A DNA stretch of 64,000 nucleotides, from positions 7,217,001 to 7,281,000 of the forward strand of contig NZ_CP122458.1 of assembly GCF_032598905.1 (NCBI RefSeq), in the 5' to 3' direction. The notes beneath the pieces are model-generated. The model was not told where the DNA came from. It worked only from the letters and a program-made list of their open reading frames with translations, and ran no database searches. A program made the position numbers and the translations under genes. The stretch comes from Streptomyces sp. 11x1. Its GTDB lineage: Bacteria; Actinomycetota; Actinomycetes; Streptomycetales; Streptomycetaceae. Below, piece by piece: positions 35,206 through 42,441 of the stretch (position 1 is the stretch's first letter; each line of letters begins with the position of its first letter).

Positions 35206-36702
35206 TCAGGTGGTCGGCACCAGCCGCCACTGCTGGCAGTTGTTGTTCAGCCAGGTCCACTGGCGTACGTCGGTTCCGTCGGCGGTGCCGCAGTTGGCGA
35301 CGTCGGCGACCTTGCCGCTGTTCTCGTTCACTATCCGTACGTAGTCACCTGTGGCCGTGTACACCAGGCGGAACTTCTGGCAGTTGTTGTTCAGCCAGGA
35401 CCACTGCCGGATGTCCGTGCCGTCGGCCGTGCCGCAGTTCGCGGTGTCCATGACCTTGCCGGTCGCGACGTTCACCAGCCGGTTGGTGTCGTTGCCCAGG
35501 TCCTCGATCCGCCACTTCTGGTTGGCGCCGCCGTTGCAGGTCCACTGGAGGATGTTGGTGCCGTCGGCGGTGTTGCCGCCCGAGACGTCCAGGCACTTGC
35601 CGCTGTTGCGGTTCACAAGCGTGTACGCGGTCGGTGTGGCCCCCGTCTCCCCGGAGGGGCCCGCCGACGTCGTACCGAGCGCCACCGGCGTGCCGAGGTT
35701 GGGCGTACCGTCCGCGTTCCAGGTGAACTTCTGGGCCCTGGTCGTGCGTTCGTTGCCGCAGCGGTCGGTGGTGGAGTCGTTGGCGTGGTAGACGATCCAG
35801 TTCTCGGTGCCGTCGGGCGAGGTGAAGAATCCGTTGTGCCCGGGGCCGTAGACGTCGACCGCGTCATTGCGGCTGAAGACCGGTGTCGGTTTCTTCGTCC
35901 ACGCGGCGGGGTTCAGGGGGTCGGCACCGGTCAGTTCCAGCTGGCCGAGCTGGTAGTTGGGGGTGTCGCAGCCGCTCGCGGAGTAGATGAGGAAGATGCG
36001 GCCGTCACGCTGCAGAGCTTCCGGGCCTTCGTTGATGGCTGCCCCCATGGATTCCCAGCTGAGGGTCGGCGTGGAGATGACACTCCAGTTCCCGCTGACG
36101 GTGTACGGGTTGGTCATCGGGGCGATGACCAGGCTGGGTGGCGTGCTGCTGTTCGTTCTTCCGCTGCCGACCATGTACGTCCGACCGTTCACCTGCAGGA
36201 CGCTCGCGTCGATCAGCCAGTTGGTCGGGTAGAGGTTGGGGCCGGTGATCATGGACTTGTACGTGTAGGGGCCCATCGGGTCCGTTCCCGCGCTCTCCAG
36301 GACATGCGTGCGCTGCGTGCCGCTCGCCCCGCAGCACGGAGTGCCGCTCTGCCCGGCGCTGTAGTACAGGTACCAGTGGCCGTCGGAGAAGTGGATCTCC
36401 GGGGCCCAGATGTTGGAGTTGCGGGTGGGGGTGGTGTCCGACCAGATCTGCACGCTGGGAGCGGTGGCGAGGCCGGCGAGGGTGGGCGACTTGCGCATGC
36501 CCAGGACGCCGGTGAACGTCGTCGTGACGAGGTAGTAGTTGCCGTCGTAGTACTCCAGCCAGGGATCGGCGCCCTTCACCGACTTGAGCGGGTTCGTGTA
36601 GGGGCGGCCGTCCACCGCGGAGGCGGGGCCCTGTGCGCAGGCCAGCGCCGTGAGCAGGGCCACGGCCCCGGTCAACCACAACCTGAGATGGCGGAGGATC
36701 AC
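35206..36702 (-). CDS. Secreted GH43 glycosidase with ricin-type lectin domain
   Basis: A 498-residue exported enzyme: an N-terminal signal peptide (HLRLWLTGAVALLTALACAQ), a GH43-type five-bladed propeller (GADPWLEYYDGNYYLVTT, the general-base Asp region; NIWAPEIHFSDGHWYLYYS; INEGPEALQRDGRIFLIYS, which carries the likely acid Glu), and from about residue 372 three ricin-type beta-trefoil repeats (LVNRNSGKCLDVSG; QWTCNGGANQKWRI; QWTWLNNNCQQWRL). GH43 enzymes hydrolyse arabinose or xylose side chains or backbones of plant cell walls, and the ricin module would bind galactose/xylan-type sugars. GTG 36702 is used as start because GGAAGGAAG lies just upstream. The exact linkage specificity cannot be determined. 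Confidence 0.87.
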   Translation of the reverse strand: MILRHLRLWLTGAVALLTALACAQGPASAVDGRPYTNPLKSVKGADPWLEYYDGNYYLVTTTFTGVLGMRKSPTLAGLATAPSVQIWSDTTPTRNSNIWAPEIHFSDGHWYLYYSAGQSGTPCCGASGTQRTHVLESAGTDPMGPYTYKSMITGPNLYPTNWLIDASVLQVNGRTYMVGSGRTNSSTPPSLVIAPMTNPYTVSGNWSVISTPTLSWESMGAAINEGPEALQRDGRIFLIYSASGCDTPNYQLGQLELTGADPLNPAAWTKKPTPVFSRNDAVDVYGPGHNGFFTSPDGTENWIVYHANDSTTDRCGNERTTRAQKFTWNADGTPNLGTPVALGTTSAGPSGETGATPTAYTLVNRNSGKCLDVSGGNTADGTNILQWTCNGGANQKWRIEDLGNDTNRLVNVATGKVMDTANCGTADGTDIRQWSWLNNNCQKFRLVYTATGDYVRIVNENSGKVADVANCGTADGTDVRQWTWLNNNCQQWRLVPTT

Positions 36703-36750
36703 GGTACTTCCTTCCCGGGTTTCATGCGGAGGGCACGGGAGCAAAGGAAG

Positions 36751-36786
36751 GGGATGCCGGCGCCTCAAGGAGAGCGCCGGCATCCC
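36751..36786 (-). terminator. Terminator or stem-loop between GH43 genes
   Basis: GGGATGCCGGCGC pairs perfectly with GCGCCGGCATCCC across a 10-base loop, directly after the stop of the GH43/AbfB gene on its left-going strand and before the next gene's start. This is a strong stem without a long T-run, as is usual in Streptomyces. Confidence 0.65.
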
Positions 36787-36799
36787 TGTCGAGGTCGGG

Positions 36800-38230
36800 T
36801 CAGTTCGTCACACGGAAGGTGGCGTCGGCGCGTCCTGTCGCGGTGGTGATCGGGTCGAGCTTCAGTTGGTAGGCGTAGTGGCGGATGTAGCGGTCGGGGT
36901 GGTTGTAGGACTGGAAGGAGGACCAGGTGGAGTCGGCGAGGCCGGCGACCTGGTTGAAGGTGGCGTCGGCGGCGAACTGGGCGGTGCCGTCGTTGCGGAC
37001 CAGCTGGAAGTCGTAGTTGGAGTGCCGCAGGAAGTACCCGCGGTAGTTCACCGACTCGAAGGAGACGGTGCCGGAGCCCGCCAGTCCGGGCCTGATCCGG
37101 AACTGGGCGTCGGGGCCGGTGATGTTCTGGTCGATGCGCACGTCGAAGCCGGCGTGCCGCACGTACCGGTCCTGGAAGTTGAACGACTGCAGCCGCTTGG
37201 CCGGGATGTCGGTCCAGCGGGCGAGCACGCGGGACTCCTCGGCGGCCGTGAGGTTCAGGATCGAGCCGTGGCGCTTCTTGTTGACGCCCAGGTTGTAGGT
37301 TCCCGACGCCGGAATCTGGTAGGTGCTGGGGGCGGAGGGGCTGGTCGTCGTGACCGGCATGTAACCGCGTCCGGAGGAGTACTGGTCGAGGTAGAGCGCC
37401 CACTCGTTGCGGTCGCGGAACTTCATCCACATCGGGCCCTCGACCTGGGCGCCGGTCAGGCCGATGCCGGAGAGGTTGCCGAGGTTGGTCCACGTCCCCA
37501 GGATCGAGTTGCTTCCTTCGAGGGTGATCTGGCCGTCGCCGGAGGCCCGCACGTAGCGGTAGTTGCCGACGCCGGCCGGCATCTCGACGATCTGGGTGTC
37601 GATGATCTCCTGCATGCCGGGCCGCTCGATGTAGGTCTGCGGGGTGGTGATGGTGCGGAAGTCGCTGGTGTGGGCGTAGTAGATGCGATGCTTCTTCACG
37701 CCGTCGACGGGCTTGTTCGTCGCCCAGTACAGGACGTAGTTGTTGGTGGCCGGGTCCCACTGCGCTTCCGCGGCCCAGGCGTTGCGTCCGTCGGGGATCG
37801 CGCCGGCGACGTTGAGCAGCCACGGCTCCGACCAGTTGATCAGGTCCGTGGACTCCCACACCACGAGGTTGCGGCTGCCGTTGTACACGGCGGCCTCCCA
37901 GTTCTGCCCGCAGCTGATGCACAGGTCGGTCGCGATGATCCAGTACTTGTCACCGTTCGGGGACCGCACCAGTGCGGGGTCGCGCACCCCCTTCGTGCCG
38001 ACCGTGGAGCGGAGGGCTATGCCGCCGCCGTTGAGATCGGTCCAGTTCAGGCCGTCCGTGCTGTATGAGAAGTAGATCTGCTGGCCGTTGGAGCCTTCCC
38101 CGATGAAGTGTGTCATCAGGTAGCCGGGGTCGGCGGCGGCGGCCCGCTCGGGTGCGGCCAGCGCCTGTGAGGTGAAGAGCAGGCAGGCGGCGACCAGTAT
38201 CGCCGCCAGCCGGGAGAGAAGTATGCGCAT
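36800..38230 (-). CDS. Secreted GH43-like protein with AbfB domain (copy 1)
   Basis: A 476-residue exported protein: signal peptide (LAAILVAACLLFTSQALA), a GH43-type propeller of about 300 residues (RDPALVRSPNGDKYWIIATD; NAWAAEAQWDPATNNYVLYW; VEGPMWMKFRDRNEWALYLD, with possible catalytic acids), then a C-terminal AbfB arabinofuranose-binding domain (LQSFNFQDRYVRHAGFDVRI; ESVNYRGYFLRHSNYDFQLV; QSYNHPDRYIRHYAYQLKLD), a trefoil of three YxRH-type repeats. The start ATG 38230 is the first codon of the signal peptide. It is probably an arabinan or arabinoxylan hydrolase. It is a tandem duplicate of the next gene, with C-terminal ends nearly identical. Confidence 0.85.
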   Translation of the reverse strand: MRILLSRLAAILVAACLLFTSQALAAPERAAAADPGYLMTHFIGEGSNGQQIYFSYSTDGLNWTDLNGGGIALRSTVGTKGVRDPALVRSPNGDKYWIIATDLCISCGQNWEAAVYNGSRNLVVWESTDLINWSEPWLLNVAGAIPDGRNAWAAEAQWDPATNNYVLYWATNKPVDGVKKHRIYYAHTSDFRTITTPQTYIERPGMQEIIDTQIVEMPAGVGNYRYVRASGDGQITLEGSNSILGTWTNLGNLSGIGLTGAQVEGPMWMKFRDRNEWALYLDQYSSGRGYMPVTTTSPSAPSTYQIPASGTYNLGVNKKRHGSILNLTAAEESRVLARWTDIPAKRLQSFNFQDRYVRHAGFDVRIDQNITGPDAQFRIRPGLAGSGTVSFESVNYRGYFLRHSNYDFQLVRNDGTAQFAADATFNQVAGLADSTWSSFQSYNHPDRYIRHYAYQLKLDPITTATGRADATFRVTN

Positions 38231-38451
38231 GTGCGAAACCTGTCCTTCTGCGGGTGCCTCGATTTGCGTGGCGAGGGCTGATGCGTCTCGTTCTTGAGAG
38301 CTTGAGGTTTGTCGCTGGTGCTCGGGTGCTCTGGCCGCGGTTGGGCCGGATCGTCGGCCCGTCGCCTGGCAGAGCCCCGCTTCGTGCTCGGGTGGCGGCC
38401 GTGTGCGGGGCTCGCCCTGGCGGTCGCCACCGACTCGGCCTGCGCCAGGGC

Positions 38452-38477
38452 GATGCCGCACCGCGGGATGCGGCATC
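38452..38477 (-). terminator. Stem-loop after GH43/AbfB copy 2
   Basis: GATGCCGCA pairs with TGCGGCATC around an 8-base loop just beyond the stop of the minus-strand gene at 38494. Likely a terminator, paralogous in position to the one at 36751. Confidence 0.5.
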
Positions 38478-38493
38478 CCTGTTGGTTCCAGGA

Positions 38494-39933
38494 TCAGTTC
38501 GTCACGCGGAAGGTGGCGTCGCCGCGTGCTGTCGCGGTGGTGATCGGGTCGAGCTTCAGTTGGTAGGCGTAGTGGCGGATGTAGCGGTCGGGGTGGTTGT
38601 AGGACTGGAAGGAGGACCAGGTGGAGTCGGCGAGGCCGGCGACCTGGTTGAAGGTGGCGTCGGCGGCGAACTGGGCGGTGCCGTCGTTGCGGACCAGCTG
38701 GAAGTCGTAGTTGGAGTGCCGCAGGAAGTAGCCGGGGAAGTTCACCGACTCGAAGGAGACGGTGCCGGAGCCCGTCAGGCCGGGCCTGATCCGGAACTGG
38801 GAGTCCGGGCTGGTGCTGACGTTCTGGTCGATGCGGACGTCGTAGTTGGCGTGGCGCACGTAGCGGTCCTGGAAGTTGTACGACTGGAGCCGCTTGGCCG
38901 GGGTGCTGGGCCAGCGGGCGAGCACGCGGCTCTCCTCGGCGGCCGTGAGGTTCAGGATCGAGCCGTGGCGCTTCTTGTTGACGCCCAGGTTGTAGCTGCC
39001 CGACGCCGGGAGCTCGTAGGTGCCGACGGCGGAGGGGTCGGCCGTTGTGACCGGCATGTATCCGCCGCGGGAGGCGTACTGGTCGAGGTAGAGGGTCCAC
39101 TCGTTGCGGTCGCGGAACTTCATCCACATCGGGCCCTCGACCTGGGCGCCGGTCAGGCCGATGCCGGAGAGGTTGCCGAGGTGCGTCCAGGTCCCGAGGA
39201 TCGAGTTGCTTCCTTCGAGGGTGATCTGGCCGTCGCCGGAGGCGCGTACGTAGCGGTAGTTGCCGACGCCGGCCGGCATCTCGACGATCTGGGTGTCGAT
39301 GAGTTCCTGGGTGCCGGGGCGGTCGATGTAGGTCTGCGGGGTGGTGATGGTGCGGAAGTCGCTGGTGCGGGCGTAGAAGATGCGGTGCTTCGTCTTGCCG
39401 TCGAGGGGCACGTTCGTCGCCCAGTACAGGACGTAGTCGTTGGTGGCGGGGTTCCAGATCGCCTCCGGTGCCCAGGCGTTGCGCCCGTCGGGGATCGCGC
39501 CGGCGACGTTCAGCAGCCACGGCTGCGACCAGTTGACCAGATCCGTCGACTCCCAGACGACGATGCTGCGGCTGCCGTTGTTGATGGAGCCGTCCACGGT
39601 CGAGCCGCAGCCCCAGCACAGGTCGGTCGCGATGATCCAGTACTTGTCACCGGCCGGGGAGCGGACCAGTGCGGGGTCACGCACCCCGCGCGTGCCGACC
39701 GTGGAGCGCAGGATCGACGCTCCGTCGTTGAGGTCGTTCCAGTGCAGGCCGTCCGTACTGTGCGAGAGGTACATCTGCTGACCGGTCGACCCCTCCCCGG
39801 TGAAGTGCAGCATCAGATAGCCAGGGTCGGCAGCGGCCGCCCGCTGAGGTGTGGCCAGGGATTGGGAGGTGAAGAAGAGGCCGACGGCGACGAATATCGC
39901 CGCGAGCCGGGTGAGCAGCCTTGACATGTGCAT
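38494..39933 (-). CDS. Secreted GH43-like protein with AbfB domain (copy 2)
   Basis: A 479-residue paralogue of the preceding gene with the same layout: signal peptide (LAAIFVAVGLFFTSQSLA), GH43-type propeller (RDPALVRSPAGDKYWIIATD; WAPEAIWNPATNDYVLYW) and AbfB domain. Differences concentrate in the N-terminal 200 residues (SLATPQRAAAADPGYLMLHF), while the C-terminal region from VAGLADSTWSSFQSYNHPDR onward is essentially the same, suggesting gene conversion between the copies. The start is near 39933, with a second ATG at 39927; neither has a strong ribosome site. An internal position just downstream of an upstream short ORF may mean this gene is read from the 40.3-kb promoter. Confidence 0.84.
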   Translation of the reverse strand: MHMSRLLTRLAAIFVAVGLFFTSQSLATPQRAAAADPGYLMLHFTGEGSTGQQMYLSHSTDGLHWNDLNDGASILRSTVGTRGVRDPALVRSPAGDKYWIIATDLCWGCGSTVDGSINNGSRSIVVWESTDLVNWSQPWLLNVAGAIPDGRNAWAPEAIWNPATNDYVLYWATNVPLDGKTKHRIFYARTSDFRTITTPQTYIDRPGTQELIDTQIVEMPAGVGNYRYVRASGDGQITLEGSNSILGTWTHLGNLSGIGLTGAQVEGPMWMKFRDRNEWTLYLDQYASRGGYMPVTTADPSAVGTYELPASGSYNLGVNKKRHGSILNLTAAEESRVLARWPSTPAKRLQSYNFQDRYVRHANYDVRIDQNVSTSPDSQFRIRPGLTGSGTVSFESVNFPGYFLRHSNYDFQLVRNDGTAQFAADATFNQVAGLADSTWSSFQSYNHPDRYIRHYAYQLKLDPITTATARGDATFRVTN

Positions 39934-39939
39934 GCCTGT

Positions 39940-40239
39940 CTATCTACGGGTGCCGGGACGGGGGTGGAAACGGGGTGCGCACTGAGCCGGTGACAGCCGT
40001 CGGTCTCGACCCGCGCAACCTGCTGGTCGTGCCGAAAGGGGCAGGGGTACTGAGCTGATGCCTGTGGCGGCGGAACTGTCGAGGGGGTTCGGGAGCGCGG
40101 TAGTGGCTGCCTGCGCGACTGGAGCGGCCGCCCCCGTCCCGGCCGTCGCGCCGCCGGCGAGGGCGGCGAGCGCTGTCGCCGTGGCGAACGGCCGGCGGAC
40201 GATCTGTTCCACGCCGACAGCGGCGGGAGCAATGCTCAT
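39940..40239 (-). CDS. Small exported protein, orphan
   Basis: A 99-residue product from ATG 40239, with AAGGATG upstream. The N-terminal half is a Tat/Sec-like signal peptide (ATALAALAGGATAGTGAAAP), followed by about 55 Ser/Pro/Arg-rich residues with no family. It ends 7 bases before the GH43/AbfB gene on the same strand and starts about 75 bases from a shared operator-like motif. It may be a short secreted protein, or the 5' stub of a lost secreted glycosidase whose promoter now drives the downstream gene. Confidence 0.35.
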   Translation of the reverse strand: MSIAPAAVGVEQIVRRPFATATALAALAGGATAGTGAAAPVAQAATTALPNPLDSSAATGISSVPLPLSARPAGCAGRDRRLSPAQCAPRFHPRPGTRR

Positions 40240-40312
40240 GACAGAGACATCCTTGTTCCATGTCGCGGAGCGAAAGCGGAGGCAAGCCGAAAAGGTCCGG
40301 CGAACAGGCGCT

Positions 40313-40348
40313 TTGTTCGATATGCCGGACATCGTTCGTCAATTCGGC
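40313..40348. promoter_or_regulatory. Operator-like motif shared with 42284
   Basis: GTTCGATATGCCGGAC is an imperfect palindrome (GTyCG..AT..CGrAC) followed by GTTCGT. A near-identical copy (two of 16 bases differing) stands upstream of the GH43/LamG gene at 42284. This copy lies 74 bases before the small exported protein and on the shared upstream side of the sigma-AbfB gene. It could bind a LacI/GntR-type sugar regulator, or be a promoter element for the AbfB-linked sigma factor. Confidence 0.45.
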
Positions 40349-40599
40349 CAAAAGTTAGAGCGGGGTAAATGCGGGTGTCAAGAGGGGTGAAGCAGTAGAA
40401 GCAGCGTTGCCTCCCTCTGTCCTCGGTGCGGGGTCGTACGTACAGGAGACGCGCCGGCGCGTCGCGCATAACGGAAAACGCGGCACGGACCAAGGCGCGG
40501 GGCGGCACCTGATAAGCGGTCCACGCGAATCCTCGGATTGACTCCTGGCACACTGTCGCCCTCGACACATCGGCAAGGCGACGGGACGGGTGGGGCGAG

Positions 40600-42255
40600 G
40601 TGCGCTCGCAGGACACGCAAGAACGGCCGGACGTCGCCGTCGTCGTGGCGGCGCGGGCCGGGGACCGGCAGGCCTCGGAACAGCTGATACGGGACTGTCT
40701 GCCGTTGGTGTACAACATCGTCGGGCGGGCGCTGGACGGGCACAGTGACGTCGACGACGTGGTCCAGGAGACGATGGTGCGGGTCCTGGACGGGTTGCCC
40801 GGACTGGAGCAACCGGATCGGTTCCGGTCCTGGCTCGTCGCCATCACCGTGCGACAGATCCGTGACCGGTGGCGCAGAGGGCGCACCTGGCTCACTGCGG
40901 AACCTCTGGAAGAGAGCGCCCACGAAACATGCGTGCACGCCGACTTCTCCGACCTGGCGATTCTTCGGCTCGCGCTGTCGGGCCAGCGGCGTGAAGCGGT
41001 GGAGGCGGCCCGCTGGCTGGAGGACGAGGAACGCGAGGTGCTCGCGCTGTGGTGGATGGAGAGCGCCGGTGAGCTGACCCGCGGTGAGCTCTCGGCGGCC
41101 TGCGGCCTCACACCGCAGCACGCGGCGGTCCGAATCCAGCGGGTCAAGGAGCGGCTGGAGACGGCGCGCACCGTCGTACGAGCCGTGACGGCCTCGCCGT
41201 GCTGTCCGGTCCTGGCCGTCGTGCTCGCCTCGTGGGACGGGCGGCCGTCCGGGCTGTGGCGCAAGCGGTTGGCACGCCATGTCCGCGACTGTCCGCAGTG
41301 CCTGTTGAGCTCGTCCGACCTGATACCGGCGGAGGGGCTGCTGGCCGGCCTCGCGCTGGTGCCGGTGCCGGTCGGCCTGGCCGGCCTGGTGCTGGCCAGG
41401 GCGCTGGGGGCGGAATCGGTCGGGGCGACCGTCGGCGCAAGCGCAAGCGCAAGCGCAAGCGCAAGCGCGGGCGCGGGCTCGGGCTCGGGGGTGGGCACTG
41501 GCGCGGGCTCGGGCGCGCGTACGGCGAGCGGTGCTAGCCGTGCGGCGCGGACGATCGGGAGGCTGGCCGCCAAGCCCGCAGCTACGGCAGCTGCAGGTGC
41601 CGTCACGCTCGCGGCTGCCGCAGCGGCCTGGTACACCATCACGGGATCACACGAGACGGCCCCACGGCCCGCCGTCGCGGCCCCGCTGTCGCCCGCCGTC
41701 TCGTCCGTGCCGCCGTCCCCGAGAGCGTCCGCCTCACCCACACCGACCCCGACGCCGAAATCGACCCCGACGCCGAAATCGACACCGACGGCAGCCCCGG
41801 CGACGACGGCTGAGGCGCGGTTTTCGGGGCAGCATGCCCTGCGGTCGGTCGACAACCCCGGCGACTACGTGAGTCAGTCCGGCCGACTCGGCATCCTGGC
41901 CCCGGTCGGCGCCACCAGTTCCGCGGCCACCCGGCAGGCGGCCGTCTTCACCTTCGTTCCTGGCCTGGCTGACCCCCGCTGCTACTCGCTCAGGGACATC
42001 ACGGGCCGGTATCTGCGGCACTACGCCTTCCGTATCCGGCTGGACACCGACGACGGATCCGCCATCTTCCGGAAGGACGCCACCTTCTGCCCCCGTTCCG
42101 GTTCCACGGCCGGTTCGATCTCCCTGGAGTCGTACAACTACCCCGGCCGCTACCTCCGCCACCGGGACAACCTCCAGCTGTGGCTCGACCAGTCGCAGAA
42201 CACGGCCGCGTACCGGGCCAGCCGCTCCTTCGTCGTCGTGGCGCCCTGGGCCTGA
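40600..42255 (+). CDS. ECF sigma factor fused to TM helix and extracellular AbfB domain
   Basis: A 551-residue transmembrane sigma factor. Residues 25-95 are sigma region 2 (VDDVVQETMVRVLDGLPGL; FRSWLVAITVRQIRDRWRR) and about 140-190 are region 4 (DEEREVLALWWMESAGELTR; TPQHAAVRIQRVKERLETA). A zinc-finger-like segment HVRDCPQC (about 227-234) follows, then hydrophobic stretches (about 246-268 and 324-346), the second with AGAVTLAAAAAAWYTITG. Pro/Ser/Thr-rich repeats (about 355-400) act as an extracellular spacer, and residues 405-551 are an AbfB sugar-binding domain (LRSVDNPGDYVS; SYNYPGRYLRHRDNLQLWLD). So sugar outside could be sensed and relayed to the sigma domain inside, perhaps by proteolytic release. 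Its neighbours are GH43/AbfB enzymes. Confidence 0.88.
   Translation: MRSQDTQERPDVAVVVAARAGDRQASEQLIRDCLPLVYNIVGRALDGHSDVDDVVQETMVRVLDGLPGLEQPDRFRSWLVAITVRQIRDRWRRGRTWLTAEPLEESAHETCVHADFSDLAILRLALSGQRREAVEAARWLEDEEREVLALWWMESAGELTRGELSAACGLTPQHAAVRIQRVKERLETARTVVRAVTASPCCPVLAVVLASWDGRPSGLWRKRLARHVRDCPQCLLSSSDLIPAEGLLAGLALVPVPVGLAGLVLARALGAESVGATVGASASASASASAGAGSGSGVGTGAGSGARTASGASRAARTIGRLAAKPAATAAAGAVTLAAAAAAWYTITGSHETAPRPAVAAPLSPAVSSVPPSPRASASPTPTPTPKSTPTPKSTPTAAPATTAEARFSGQHALRSVDNPGDYVSQSGRLGILAPVGATSSAATRQAAVFTFVPGLADPRCYSLRDITGRYLRHYAFRIRLDTDDGSAIFRKDATFCPRSGSTAGSISLESYNYPGRYLRHRDNLQLWLDQSQNTAAYRASRSFVVVAPWA
41430..41478 (+). repeat. In-frame hexamer repeat GCAAGC
   Basis: Six tandem GCAAGC-like units followed by GCGGGC units encode an Ala-Ser/Ala-Gly run in the sigma-AbfB fusion, between the cytoplasmic portion and the second hydrophobic helix. 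Because the unit is 6 bases, length changes would keep frame. It is a likely slippage hotspot. Confidence 0.7.
41742..41795 (+). repeat. In-frame 18-base repeat encoding PTPKST
   Basis: Tandem copies of an 18-base unit beginning CCGACGCCGAAATCGAC give PTPKST repeats in the extracellular linker between the membrane helix and the AbfB domain. This low-complexity spacer may set the distance of the sugar-binding domain from the membrane. Confidence 0.65.
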
Positions 42256-42283
42256 CGCTGAACGGCCTTGCCCCTGAAAGGAG

Positions 42284-42315
42284 TTGTTCGACATGCCGGA
42301 CGTTGTTCGTAAGTA
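42284..42315 (+). promoter_or_regulatory. Operator-like motif shared with 40313
   Basis: GTTCGACATGCCGGAC followed by GTTGTTCGT nearly repeats the 40.3-kb motif; it lies 130-158 bases upstream of the GH43/LamG gene and 30-60 bases after the sigma-AbfB stop. An AAGGAG just before it and an ATG in it give a nine-codon open frame (MPDVVRKY), so a leader peptide cannot be excluded, but an operator for a shared regulator is the simpler reading. Confidence 0.45.
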
Positions 42316-42441
42316 TTGACGTTGACTCGCGGTTCACTTCAAACTCACGCAGCGCGATGTCATACGGGCGGCACGTCAGCACCTCGGCCGAGGTCTCGGG
42401 GCCCCCTCCTCAGGCATGTCTTCATCACGGGATGTGAACCC

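Noticed and set aside
38231..39619. Upstream extension of GH43/AbfB copy 1 over copy 2
   Set aside because: The frame is open, but the residues are Arg/His/Pro-rich and overlap copy 2; the signal peptide at 38230 sets the true start.
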